In this document: positions 11,831 through 22,103 of the stretch, one piece after another
How positions within the stretch are numbered: the stretch's first letter is position 1
Layout of the letters: every line of letters begins with the position of its first letter
NCBI GenBank assembly: GCA_030278955.1
Contig: JAOANR010000003.1
Location: forward strand, 23,397,050 to 23,461,049
Origin: Hygrophila difformis
Taxonomy: Eukaryota; Streptophyta; Magnoliopsida; Lamiales; Acanthaceae
Reading direction: 5' to 3'
Length of the DNA: 64,000 nucleotides
Position numbers and translations under genes: made by a program
Notes under the pieces: generated by a model
The model's database searches: none
Told to the model about the DNA's origin: nothing
What the model saw: the letters and a program-made list of their open reading frames with translations, nothing else

Positions 11831-12108
11831 AATTTTTCAAAAATTCGTGAATCCAAAAGATTCAAATCATATCTAATCGATTTTTGGGATCCTAAACAGC
11901 ATTATACTGACTCCAAATCGTATGTTTAGTGTATATTCGGATCTAGATTAAATCAATCCCTCCATATTTCAACAAAATCAAGATTTCACCACCTTTAAAA
12001 GAGAGAATACCGATCGGTCACTCTCTCATTACCAAATCTGTCAATTATTCTCTTTTCCAGTTTAATTAGCTTTCCAATCTCAATCCCTTCTTCCTAAATT
12101 CTGCCACC
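11831..12108 (+). promoter_or_regulatory. Putative promoter/leader of env-position ORF B
   Basis: Between array 2 and the ATG there is a CCTTTAAAAG box at about 11991-12000, a pyrimidine-rich leader ending in TTTTCCAG at about 12060, and a GCCACCATGAG start context. By position this resembles the leader following the LTR array. Promoter activity is inferred only. Confidence 0.35.
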
Positions 12109-13566
12109 ATGAGAACAAAGAGAAAGAATAACCCGAGAAATAATGGTGGAAAGAAACAGAAAGCCACAGAGCCTGCCCCATCACAGACACCAGTTATTAG
12201 AGAACCTGTTCCGGAGCCAGCTGCTGTGGGTGCTGAAGACATGTTTGTGAATAATCTGGTGGCTCCTGATTCATATAATGGATACAACACTTCTTTCAAT
12301 TCTGCTCAACCAACGGAGGATGATCCACAGCAAGAAGAGGATGTCGCTGAATCTCCGGAGGAAATTTCACCGGAGATTCCACGTGATTCTAAAACCAAGA
12401 GAAAGAGTCACAATAGAAAGGATGATACCCCTCCTCTGGAAGAATTAACAGGGGACACTTTCAATCCGGCTATTTTCATCAATCAAACTGCATATTCTTA
12501 TTATCAGAAGATGGTGGAAAGATGGATTATCCAGGACAAAGGATTCACAGAAGCTGACATGGAGCGATTTTCGGTTCATGATGCTCTCATGAGTCGAGGA
12601 TGGATGAAATTTGCTTCGCATCCGAAAGGAGTTTACTCTTGGGAGCTTACTAGGCAATTCCTATGGAATGCTCGATATGATCACTATACTTCATGGATTA
12701 GGGGAGTACCTGTGCCATATGGTCCCGCAGTAATTAATGAACTTTATGGTACTGTGGATGTCTCTTGTCCGGCTACAAAGAAGAAGCACTTTCATGACCC
12801 TATTCATGAAGAGGAAGGAGGACCAGAGTTGGAGAAAAGAATCTTGAGAGAGATGTTTGAAAAGCAAAAGGAAGTTGCCTACATAGGGGAGAAGAAGGAA
12901 AATGTTGTTGCCACTTCAATGGATGCACCGCTATACCAGATCTACTTGCTCTACAAGCATAAGGTGTTTCCTACTTCGCACACAGCACAACCGAATGCAG
13001 ATGAGCTGTATTTTGTGTACTGTGTGAAGAATGAGTTGCCCATTGACATTGGGAATATGGTGGCATATGAGTTGGATAAATTGGCATCTGATGTAAAAAG
13101 GAGGATTCTTGGATTCCCTGCACTGATTTGGGCACTTTGCAAGAAAGCTGGAGTGGATCTAAGTGCCTATGCTCAAGATGTGAAACCAAAGCCCCCTATT
13201 TGCTTCAAGACTAATTATACCAAGCCTGGAGTAAGATGTGCAGAGCTAGCTTACCCGAATTCACCTCATAGGGCATCCACTCATCACACTGATATGCCTA
13301 GTACATCTGGTACTAAGGCTGAGCCCGCAGAGAATGCAATCAATAGGATGACTTATGAAATTCATCAGCTTAGAGCCGAGATGAAGAAGAAGGAGGATAG
13401 TACACAGACACAGATTGCTCGACTTTCCAATAGACTTGAGTACTTCATGTCTGCAAGTCTAGGTAATCGATATATTCCTCCTACCACTAGTTCGAGCTCT
13501 ACAGGGAGTGATGATGTTCCTAGGGAAGATGGAGTAGGTGATTCGGATGGATCTTTAGAAATCTAG
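12109..13566 (+). CDS. Env-position ORF B, intact plant transposon protein
   Basis: An uninterrupted 485-residue ORF with a favourable GCCACCATG start. It is a divergent paralogue of ORF A: FNPAIFINQTAYSYYQKM, GWMKFASHPKGVYSWELTR, MDAPLYQIYLLYKHKVFP and FPALIWALCKKAGVDL align in order with ORF A. So does a C-terminal helix with RLEYFMSASLGNRY before an acidic/Ser tail. ORF B lacks the Gly-Arg tract but has a basic N-terminus with nuclear-signal-like RKNNPRNNGGKKQK. Function unknown. It is intact while gag-pol of the same element carries five or more breaks. Confidence 0.82.
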   Translation: MRTKRKNNPRNNGGKKQKATEPAPSQTPVIREPVPEPAAVGAEDMFVNNLVAPDSYNGYNTSFNSAQPTEDDPQQEEDVAESPEEISPEIPRDSKTKRKSHNRKDDTPPLEELTGDTFNPAIFINQTAYSYYQKMVERWIIQDKGFTEADMERFSVHDALMSRGWMKFASHPKGVYSWELTRQFLWNARYDHYTSWIRGVPVPYGPAVINELYGTVDVSCPATKKKHFHDPIHEEEGGPELEKRILREMFEKQKEVAYIGEKKENVVATSMDAPLYQIYLLYKHKVFPTSHTAQPNADELYFVYCVKNELPIDIGNMVAYELDKLASDVKRRILGFPALIWALCKKAGVDLSAYAQDVKPKPPICFKTNYTKPGVRCAELAYPNSPHRASTHHTDMPSTSGTKAEPAENAINRMTYEIHQLRAEMKKKEDSTQTQIARLSNRLEYFMSASLGNRYIPPTTSSSSTGSDDVPREDGVGDSDGSLEI

Positions 13567-14973
13567 ATTTTTTATTAGATAGGATTGCTCCCTTTTTGGT
13601 TTAATTTGTAATAGTTAGAATAATTTTGGTACTATTTTGCTTATTTAATTAGCATCTTTATGTAATAGTTGCTAGAACTTGTGGTATTTTGCTTTTGGTA
13701 AGTTTATGAAATTTAATATTTTATTTAAATCTGTCCATGTTTATTTAATTAATAAAAAGAGTTAATAAAAATTAAAAATCTAAAATTTATGAATTAAATA
13801 ATAAAAATCTGAATTAAATAAATTATGGATAGAATTTAATTATTTTAATCTAAAAATTACCATGTGTTCTAATGATTATCTTTTGTATGAGCAAATATTA
13901 TATAAATATATAAAGAAGCAGGATATGCCATGAAGAAGCAAGCAAAAAGGGGACATCCGTATTGGTAAAGGGAAATTCTAGAGATCTACATACTCCAGGT
14001 GTGATCTTTTCATGTTATATGTTATCAATTTGCATGAAGTATGTGGTAAGAGCTTGATTTAAATTTTATTTTACTGTTTATTATGCTTTGAATAAAATGG
14101 TACATGCATGACTAGTTATTTTAAATTTAAATTGTGTTTTCCCAGTGGTGCTACTATTTGGAGATTACCACATCATTGCCAATCTGGAGAAAATCCAAAT
14201 AAGTCTAAATGTTCTGCTCTAATCCGATTTTACAATTTAATGAGTGTTAGGTTTCTTAGTTTAAAGTCCTAGACTTTGTCAAATTGTTATGCAAGTTGTT
14301 TGAGCTATTTGTGACAATTCTATTTGCCTCGCAGAAAACTATTTGATTAATTAGACTAGTTATTTACAATGTGGAGAGTTATCATTATTTATAAATAAAT
14401 ATGCTCGTTCTAAGTCTTTTTAAATGCTTAATTAAAATAAAGTCAGAGTGAAACCCCTATATTTAAAAAAAAATGAATGATATTCAAATCTTGCAAACAG
14501 AAAAAGAAAAATTATTGAAGAATGCAAGATCAAAAAAAAGGGGGGGGGGGGGATTAAATAAAAATTCATAAACTCTTGACTGGATGACTGGCACATATTC
14601 GGTGACACGAGTAGCTTTTGGAATTCAACCGTCTACAACTCAGCCAAAGTGTCTAGAATATAGTGAAACCTAGCCATAGATTGAGCATATTTAAAGACTG
14701 GAATAGAAAAGCATATTTACATTACTCACTTTCCCATGTTAAGTGCTATGTATAATTAATCTATTTTCTGTATTGTAAGTGTATTGGGTATCTGGTTCTG
14801 ATAGCTGATGCATATCAATTTGTCTAATTCTAGTACATTAAACTTTGAACCCTCTTATCTCATTTTGTTGTTGAAATCTATGATTTGGCAGAACTATAGA
14901 GACTTTATCTTTATTATCTTGATTGGCAAATTGATGTGTTAATTGATCTTATTGCTCAAGGGACGAGCAATAT
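13567..14973 (+). other. Long 3' non-coding region of the Athila-like element
   Basis: AT-rich, no ORF of note. It contains an A8G13 purine run at 14532-14552 that resembles a polypurine tract but lies 434 bases before the LTR start, so it may be an additional second-strand priming site or simple slippage. Confidence 0.5.
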
Positions 14974-14986
14974 TTAAGTGTGAGGA
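14974..14986 (+). other. Polypurine tract of the Athila-like element
   Basis: TTAAGTGTGAGGA sits directly before the LTR start TGTTGATGCACC at 14987, as in Athila elements. It is purine-rich but imperfect. The LTR start cannot be checked against the 5' LTR, whose left end is outside the window. Confidence 0.6.
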
Positions 14987-15289
14987 TGTTGATGCACCCT
15001 GTGAAACCACATTTAAATAAGCTTAAATTATGTTAAAATGAACCTAAATTGCATGCATGAGACTCTATTTTACTGCTTTTTAGTGTATATTTCATGTGAT
15101 GTGTGTATATTAATAAGACCGGTTAAATTGAGCTTATCTGAGCCCGATTTACCTTGTTTTATGCTTTTTAATAAGACTTTGGCAATTCTAATACATTGCA
15201 ATGATGTTTCAGGCATTAAAATGAAGAAAGAAGATGTTCGGAGGTCAAATGATGTAAAATTCGGAATTTTCAACACTGGAAAAGCTCCA

Positions 15290-15630
15290 GAATGAGCCAC
15301 ATAGGCATGGCGGCGCATAAAATCATGCTCGAGCGCCACATTATGCGCCACATTGACACTTAGGAAAATTTCGGATGGAAAAAAACTTCAGGATGCGCCG
15401 CATAAGCTTGGTGGCGCCGAAATCTGCTCCGGAGCGCCACAAAATGCGCCGCTGTTAAATTAAAAATTGGGAAATTGTCAGAATGCGCCGCACCTCCTTG
15501 GTGGCGCCTAAAACCACCTTGGAGCGCCACTTTTTGCGCCGCAGAGGAAAATTCGGAAAATCATCGCATGCGCCAGCTCTCCTTGGTGGCGCCTAAACCC
15601 TCTTCCGAGCGCCATTTTATGCGCCACCGT
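15290..15630 (+). repeat. GCGCC hairpin array in the 3' LTR (four units)
   Basis: Four units of about 85-90 bases starting near 15293, 15392, 15481 and 15569. The last units match 1-205. The stems here are less perfect than in the internal arrays. The array begins about 300 bases inside the LTR, in presumed U3, upstream of GGTTTTAAATGCC at 15663-15675. Confidence 0.85.
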
Positions 15631-16260
15631 CGCAGTTGGGCAGTTTTCTAACCTCCCGAACTCGGTTTTAAATGCCGTTTTTCGTCATTTTCTTCATCAG
15701 ACTCATAGACAGACGCAAATATTCGACAGAAAACACTCTGAAACATCTGAGAAATGGGAGAAGAAGGCCATAAACACATAATCAAGCCGGAGGAATTGGC
15801 CAGAATGCTGTTACGATCGAGTTCTTCCTATCATAGGTGTTGCCTTTCTTTTTCTTGCTTTGTAATGATTTGAATTTGCCTCTAAATGTAATCTGCTATT
15901 ATGTTTCGAATTTGTAGACGGATTTCTATATTGTTCGTGTTAGAAGTATTCTAGAACGGGAGTTCAGAATCACTTTGAAGTATGAATTTATCTTTTCATG
16001 GAAGTAATATAACATGTCGCTGTTTATGTTGTAATCTGGATTAATCTGTAATGCTGTTAGAATTTGAATTAGGGTTATATATTGTCTGCTTAAAATTGAT
16101 CGATGATTGTGTTTTAGTAGGAATCTGGAATCTGCAATTTTAATCTGCTAAATTTAATATGATCGATCAATCTGTCTAAATCTGCATTAATTTAATCTGG
16201 CAAAATATTAATCTGTTCACATTCTAAATTTAGTATTAAAATCCAGTTTACCATGTTTTA

Positions 16261-16281
16261 TTATTATTTTACCATAATTGT
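16261..16281 (+). repeat. LINE target-site duplication, left copy
   Basis: A 21-base sequence beginning TTATTATTTTACC, identical to 22382-22402. The uninterrupted 5' LTR has a single copy at about 819-839. Confidence 0.95.
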
Positions 16282-16365
16282 GAATCATTTTATTATATTC
16301 TAGACTATATAATAGAAAGGAAAGTCACGATGATAACTCTAGCCGCCGCCCCCTGATTTCCGGTC

Positions 16366-17964
16366 ATGGCTTCTCCTCCGGCGACCCCCCTTGCTAATCC
16401 CTTCGACTCCATCTCCCGCTCTCGCTCATACACTCCAGGTGACCTCTCTCGACTATGTGAAGCCTTTCCTTGGGTGGAGAGCTTCATTCGGCAGCCTCAA
16501 GCCTTGCCTGCCGCGGTTTCTAGGCATGACCCCGCCGCTCATCCTTCGGCCTTATTAGTCCGATCTGCGTCTTCTGGTGAGCGGATTCATGAGGGCCCTC
16601 ACATGTCCTCTTGCGCCACAGGCGTGGACCTGCAGAACCGATTGTCTCCAAGGGCTCCCACATATGCGGATACCCTTAAAGGACAGCATGATACGGACAT
16701 GCATAAGAAATTTCGTGCGGCCTTACGTGAAGGAGGTGCATGCCCTCCGGTGGCGCGGCCGCCAGACCGTTCAGGTGATATCGTTTCAATTACCTTGGAA
16801 AAACAATTCATTGATGAAAGAATCAAACTTTTTTCCAATTTTGTGATTATTAGGGTTCTTCTTGATCAAGGTCAACAACCTTTGTCGCACAGCGATCTGG
16901 AAACGCAGCTTAGCAAGATGTGGGGCATCTCTTTGTTTATCATACCTCTTGGTAGAGGATATTATAATGTTCTCGTTGAAGATGGCGCCTTGCGCGAGAA
17001 CCTTCTGCAGACGAAATTCTATAACTTCAATCATGGTCGAATCAGGGTTCAACCATGGATCCCCAACTTTAATCCATACAAGGTGAAGTCTTCGCTAGCT
17101 TCTGTATGGGTTAGGATATATGAACTCCCCTTTGAACTGTGGCACAAAATCGTTATCAAAAATATTGCCGAGGTTGTGGGTAGTCTGATCAAAATTGACG
17201 AGCGCGCTCTAGATGGATCGCTTGGACACTTTATTCGTGTTTTGGTGGAAGTAGATGTTTTGGATACTCTGCCACATACGATCAAACTGGCACTCCCGGA
17301 CTCCTCTATTCATGTTTCTCTATCTTATGAGAACCTCCCAGTCTTCTGCACTTTGTGTCGCACTATGGGCCATCTGCCGCAAGATTGCAAGAAAAGGAAG
17401 TCTAAGTTCAAGAACGCCACTTCCAAGGATGGGACTGCTGATCAGGAGCAGGGTTTTGCCGCTCCTAAGCGTACTTGGAAGCCTAGGACCAATGTGCAGT
17501 TTTCCCAGGATAATCAAGAGCAGCCCTCTCCTAATCCCTTTGTGGTCCTTCAGGAGAAAGAGGGTGCCGTTTCAGCTGAGGAATTCATGAATCACGAGGT
17601 GGAACAGGCTAACGAACATCACGTCTGTGATGATAATAACGACTCAGACACGGCTGGAGAAAATTTGCAGTTGGCTGTTTACAATGACAATATTGCCTCG
17701 GACTTGAACTTTGCGGCGGATTCTCAGACAGGCACCGCGGCTCCTTCCACTCAAATCGTTCCCTTTAGTAGGGATAAAGACGGCAAGAGAGCTGATGATA
17801 CTCACTCCTTCTCTCGTCCTGAGGGGCCGGTGACTCGATCCAGAGGCCATCAACTCAATATTATTCAACCCATTACTGAGGCCGGTCAATTCATGCATAT
17901 TGCTGTGGCTAAACAATGGGACGATCTGCCACCTAGGCTTGGCAAGGGCCGGCGTAAAAAATGA
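16366..17964 (+). CDS. LINE ORF1, nucleic-acid-binding protein (DUF4283 and zinc knuckle)
   Basis: A 532-residue protein, intact. A disordered Ser/Pro-rich N-terminus is followed by a DUF4283-type region (about residues 140-300, with the WVRIYELPFELW motif). A CX2CX4HX4C zinc knuckle (CTLCRTMGHLPQDC, about residues 328-341) comes next, then a basic and acidic tail ending in a basic stretch. This is the standard ORF1 layout of plant L1 elements, which bind element RNA to form the ribonucleoprotein. The stop overlaps the start of ORF2 in ATGA, so ORF2 may be made by termination-reinitiation. Confidence 0.92.
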   Translation: MASPPATPLANPFDSISRSRSYTPGDLSRLCEAFPWVESFIRQPQALPAAVSRHDPAAHPSALLVRSASSGERIHEGPHMSSCATGVDLQNRLSPRAPTYADTLKGQHDTDMHKKFRAALREGGACPPVARPPDRSGDIVSITLEKQFIDERIKLFSNFVIIRVLLDQGQQPLSHSDLETQLSKMWGISLFIIPLGRGYYNVLVEDGALRENLLQTKFYNFNHGRIRVQPWIPNFNPYKVKSSLASVWVRIYELPFELWHKIVIKNIAEVVGSLIKIDERALDGSLGHFIRVLVEVDVLDTLPHTIKLALPDSSIHVSLSYENLPVFCTLCRTMGHLPQDCKKRKSKFKNATSKDGTADQEQGFAAPKRTWKPRTNVQFSQDNQEQPSPNPFVVLQEKEGAVSAEEFMNHEVEQANEHHVCDDNNDSDTAGENLQLAVYNDNIASDLNFAADSQTGTAAPSTQIVPFSRDKDGKRADDTHSFSRPEGPVTRSRGHQLNIIQPITEAGQFMHIAVAKQWDDLPPRLGKGRRKK

Positions 17965-20900
17965 GAGTTCTTTTCTGGAATATCCGTGGGATTGGAAATC
18001 ATCCGTCCCAGATTGCGCTCAAAGAATTGTGCTATAAGCACCAACCTTATTGGGTCGCTCTTGCGGAACCCAAAGTCATTCTCTCGGACATTAAAGATTT
18101 CTTTTGGCAAAGCATTTCTATGAATCTTGCTGGCGTTAACTCTCGTGCGAACAAACGCCCTAATATTTGGGTTTTCTACAATGCGCTATACATCCACAAG
18201 GTCCGACAGGTTTTCTCATCTGACCAAATTCTCATCTTTGATTTTGAATTCAATAACACTGAATACCGTTTTGGTTTTGTTCATGCTCATAATGATTATT
18301 CTGTTCGCATGGCTCTCTGGACGGACATCGCAACTCATATTCATGACAACATGATGGTTATGGGGGATTTCAATACAACGTTGGGTGCGCATGAGCGTCT
18401 AAATCCGTCGGGCAATGATCAGAGGGGTTCGGCAGACCTCCTGGAATTCTTGAACTCTACCAACCTCAATGATATTGATCTCACTGGGCACAGGTTCACT
18501 TGGTATAAAAGGTCTCGCGCTCGCAACATCCAAGCCTCCCGCATTGACAGGGCTATTGTATCAGACGGTTTGATGGATCTCTGGGACAATGTTTCCCTCT
18601 TATCATTTGCTCGGCACAATTCGGATCACACCCCTATTTTTTTGAAATGCAGCTCCAACCTCTCTTCCCCCAAGCCGTTTCGTTTTCAATCAATGTGGAC
18701 TACAGACACCAGCTTCTTCCTTATGGCGGAGACTTCCTGGCACGATCATATTCAGGGTGACAACCCTATCATTACCTTTGCGGCCAAGCTTAAACGTTTA
18801 AAAGATGCCATCAAGAATTGGAACTTGGCTTCTTTTGGGAATATTTTTGAGGAGGTTGATTCTGCATTACTCCAGCTTCAAGCGATCCAGCTTCGGTTGG
18901 ACACTGAGGGCGATAGTGAGTTCATTTTTTGTGAGGAGGTGGAAGCTCTCATTCATCTCAACAATAAATTGCGGGCGAAATATGAGTTTTTCTCCCAAAA
19001 GAATCGTGCTTCCTGGTTGCAAGATGGGGATCGCAACACGGCTTTTTTTCATAAAAATCACAGAAAGAAGCGATCCAAATTTGCCATCTCTTCTATGATC
19101 ATTGGTGACGCCTTAACTGAGAATGCAGAGGATATTGCGAATCATGTTATTGATTATTATAGGAATTTATTCCAGGCTCCTGCGGACACACCGGACTTCT
19201 CCGCATTGGATTTTATGGCTCCGGTTATAACAGGTGAGGAGAATTTGATGCTCACTCAGACGCCTGGTGAGGACGAAATTCACAAAGCGGTGTTGGACCT
19301 CTCAGCTGACAGCTCGCCTGGGCCGGATGGTTTCGGGGGTCACTTTTATCACAAGTGTTGGTACTTTATCCGTCATGATCTCTGCAAGGCTGTTCGTCAT
19401 TTTTTCATTCATGCGCATATGCCCATGGGCATTAATAATAATTTCATCGTGCTTATTCCCAAAAAAGATGGGGCTGTCCGGGTTGAAGATTACAGACCGA
19501 TCAATCTCTGCAACTTTCTGTTTAAAATCGTGACTCGGATTCTTTCGGATAGGCTCGGGCCCCTCCTCGGCCGGCACCTCAGTCCATTGCAATTCGGATT
19601 TATACCAGGGCGAAGTATTCACCATTGCATTTCTATTGCGTCTGAATGTTTTAACAGTTTGAGCAGTTCGAAAAAGGGAGGAATTGCCCTCAAAATTGAT
19701 ATCACAAAAGCTTTCGATACTGTGCGTTGGGATTTTCTTTTGGAGGTCGCGCACCGATTGGGATTCAGTATTAAATTCATTGCTTTTGTTCGCGCCATAC
19801 TCTCTTCTGCCAAGGTTTCGGTCCTTATTAATGGTACTCCTCACGGGTTCTTCTCATGTGGCCGAGGGGTTCGACAAGGTGATCCCTTGTCTCCTCTTCT
19901 CTTTTGTATGGCCGAGGAAGTTCTTGGCCTATGGATTCAGCGCCGGATTTTAAATGGTGACATTCAGCTTGGCTTCGCCAGTAGAGCTTGTCGGCTCCCG
20001 CCCTTCCTATTCTATGCCGACGACATTGTTTTCTTTTGCAAAGGAGACAATCGGTCTATTCATAACATTCATGACGTTCTTGCTAGATATGCTGCGGTTT
20101 CAGGACAATCACATAATCCTACCAAGTCCAGAATTTATTTCGGCAAATATGTTAATTCCAGTCTCAAGCGGCGAGTCCTTGCCGATTACAGAATTCCCAC
20201 TGGTCATATTCCATTTAAGTATCTTGGTTGCCCTATTTTTATTGGTTCTCCGAAAGGCCAGTACTTTCGTGAATACACTGATTTAATCCTCCAAAAATTT
20301 GGTCGCTGGAAGGGCAATTCTCTTTCCATGGCAGGTCGAATTTGCTTGGTTAATCATGTGATCATAGCCTCCACAGTGCAGTCGATGATGATTTACAGAT
20401 GGCCGCGTTCTCACACCAAACGTCTTGAAGCTGCGTGCCGAAACTTCATTTGGTCTGGGGACATCAACAAGACTCATCATTTCACTGTAGGATGGAAGCG
20501 GATTTGTTGCCCGACCTCGGAAGGGGGGCTTGGTATTCGATCGCTTCGCACTGCTAATGAGGCCTATATTATGAAGATGGCGTGGGACATCCTTCAGGAT
20601 CATCCCTCGCTTGGCTTTCTGAAGGATAGATGGTTCTTTAACGGAGTGCCCCGGAACACTTATCTTTCTTCTTCAATTCGCTCTCCCTGCCTAGAACATG
20701 CCAGGCGTCTGCTTGAGGAAGAGACCTGGATTGTTGGAGCTCATTCCAACGTTCGCTTTTGGTTAGACAATTGGGTGGGATGCATCATTGCGGATGTTGT
20801 GGACATCCCATCGGATCTAAGGGTGTTTTTTGATCAACCCATTAGTGAGTATTTCATTAATGGTGTTTGGCATTTCACGGCGAACTTTGTTAGCAATTTT

Positions 20901-22103
20901 CCGGAGCTTATTCATGATATTCTGGGCGTTCGCATCTCTGTCAGTGCGGCCGACCGCAGAGTATGGACTAAGACCACTAATGGAAATATTACCTCTCAGA
21001 TTGCGTATCGACACATTCGGCCATCCTTTCCGGAGACGTCCCGGGGTTCGTGGATTTGGGCGAATTTTATCCCAAGACGCCGCTCTATTGTGGCTTGGAA
21101 AGCCATCAGGGGCGTTTTACTCACTTGGGAGGTCCTTCAGTCCAAAGGCATCAATGGCCCTTCCTTTTGCTACCTGTGCCGAGTTGCTGGAGAGAGCCTG
21201 GAGCATCTTTTTCTTCATTGCGAATCTACTTCCACCGTCCTCATACATTTTATTCAGGCTTTTGGTTTTCAAAATAAACTTCATTTGGCTGACGGATTTA
21301 TTGGTTTTTTGCTGCAGTGCATGAACATTAAGGCCAGCGAACAAGTCCTCTCGCTTTGGAGATTGTTTGTCATATCCTATGTCTGGCTAGTCTGGACTAC
21401 CCGCAACGAACTCATACATGACGGATGTTCTCCCCCTGGCCGTCCCAGCTCCACCCGAACTTCTAGACTCAAAGCCGCCATCATGGCATTGATGAAGGAG
21501 GCGGATCACTTCAAGCTTGGCGGTATGCACAACTCTATTGAAGATCTTCGTGTTATTAAATTCTTTGGCCTCAGCGTATCAGTCCGGAATGCTCCTAAAA
21601 TTACTACAGTGCGCTGGCACCCTCCTCTTCCGGGATGGATTAAGTGTAATGTGGATGGCCATGCCTCGGGTTCTCCTGGAGTGATTGCAGGAGGCGGCAT
21701 TTTTCGCAATCACAGAGGCTTTGCACAGGGATGCTTCTCGGTTGGACATGGTATGGGCTTTGCTTTTGAGGCGGAGTTGGCTACAGCTTGTATTGCTATT
21801 GATCTTGCTCATGCTAACGGCTGGTCTAATCTTTGGCTGGAGACGGACTCGACTTATGTAGTGCACGCATTCACTCATCCTCATCCGGACATCCCCTGGC
21901 GTTTTTATGGGCGTTGGAAGGTGGCTAAGGACGTCTTAGAGAATATGCATTTTCGTATCTCCCACATTTTCCGGGAAGGGAACGCCGCGGCCGATGCTCT
22001 TTCATCCATAGGTGGTGAACTGACTTGGTACAATGCCACTCCCCCACACCTGCTCAAGCTTCTGTTTCAGGATATGCATTTTGATCATTATAGATTTCGT
22101 TAG
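17961..22103 (+). CDS. LINE ORF2: endonuclease, reverse transcriptase, RNase H
   Basis: A 1380-residue protein with no interruption. The N-terminal APE-type endonuclease has FWNIRGIG, ALAEPK, MGDFNTTL (about residue 135) and SDHTPIF (about residue 220). The reverse transcriptase spans about residues 450-760 with SPGPDGFGG, DYRPINLCN, KIDITKAFDTV, GVRQGDPLSPLLF and the catalytic FYADD (about residue 683). A zinc-binding RT region with CYLCRVAGESLEHLFLHC lies at about 1065-1090. An RNase H domain (about 1225-1350) has CNVDGHA, FEAELATA, ETDST and GNAAADALS. All catalytic motifs I can check are present, so the copy may be autonomous. Confidence 0.94.
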   Translation: MRVLFWNIRGIGNHPSQIALKELCYKHQPYWVALAEPKVILSDIKDFFWQSISMNLAGVNSRANKRPNIWVFYNALYIHKVRQVFSSDQILIFDFEFNNTEYRFGFVHAHNDYSVRMALWTDIATHIHDNMMVMGDFNTTLGAHERLNPSGNDQRGSADLLEFLNSTNLNDIDLTGHRFTWYKRSRARNIQASRIDRAIVSDGLMDLWDNVSLLSFARHNSDHTPIFLKCSSNLSSPKPFRFQSMWTTDTSFFLMAETSWHDHIQGDNPIITFAAKLKRLKDAIKNWNLASFGNIFEEVDSALLQLQAIQLRLDTEGDSEFIFCEEVEALIHLNNKLRAKYEFFSQKNRASWLQDGDRNTAFFHKNHRKKRSKFAISSMIIGDALTENAEDIANHVIDYYRNLFQAPADTPDFSALDFMAPVITGEENLMLTQTPGEDEIHKAVLDLSADSSPGPDGFGGHFYHKCWYFIRHDLCKAVRHFFIHAHMPMGINNNFIVLIPKKDGAVRVEDYRPINLCNFLFKIVTRILSDRLGPLLGRHLSPLQFGFIPGRSIHHCISIASECFNSLSSSKKGGIALKIDITKAFDTVRWDFLLEVAHRLGFSIKFIAFVRAILSSAKVSVLINGTPHGFFSCGRGVRQGDPLSPLLFCMAEEVLGLWIQRRILNGDIQLGFASRACRLPPFLFYADDIVFFCKGDNRSIHNIHDVLARYAAVSGQSHNPTKSRIYFGKYVNSSLKRRVLADYRIPTGHIPFKYLGCPIFIGSPKGQYFREYTDLILQKFGRWKGNSLSMAGRICLVNHVIIASTVQSMMIYRWPRSHTKRLEAACRNFIWSGDINKTHHFTVGWKRICCPTSEGGLGIRSLRTANEAYIMKMAWDILQDHPSLGFLKDRWFFNGVPRNTYLSSSIRSPCLEHARRLLEEETWIVGAHSNVRFWLDNWVGCIIADVVDIPSDLRVFFDQPISEYFINGVWHFTANFVSNFPELIHDILGVRISVSAADRRVWTKTTNGNITSQIAYRHIRPSFPETSRGSWIWANFIPRRRSIVAWKAIRGVLLTWEVLQSKGINGPSFCYLCRVAGESLEHLFLHCESTSTVLIHFIQAFGFQNKLHLADGFIGFLLQCMNIKASEQVLSLWRLFVISYVWLVWTTRNELIHDGCSPPGRPSSTRTSRLKAAIMALMKEADHFKLGGMHNSIEDLRVIKFFGLSVSVRNAPKITTVRWHPPLPGWIKCNVDGHASGSPGVIAGGGIFRNHRGFAQGCFSVGHGMGFAFEAELATACIAIDLAHANGWSNLWLETDSTYVVHAFTHPHPDIPWRFYGRWKVAKDVLENMHFRISHIFREGNAAADALSSIGGELTWYNATPPHLLKLLFQDMHFDHYRFR

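Noticed and set aside
9143..13566. Calling the extra ORFs a viral envelope
   Set aside because: No signal peptide, transmembrane segment or fusion-type motif is visible; they resemble plant transposon proteins of unknown function.
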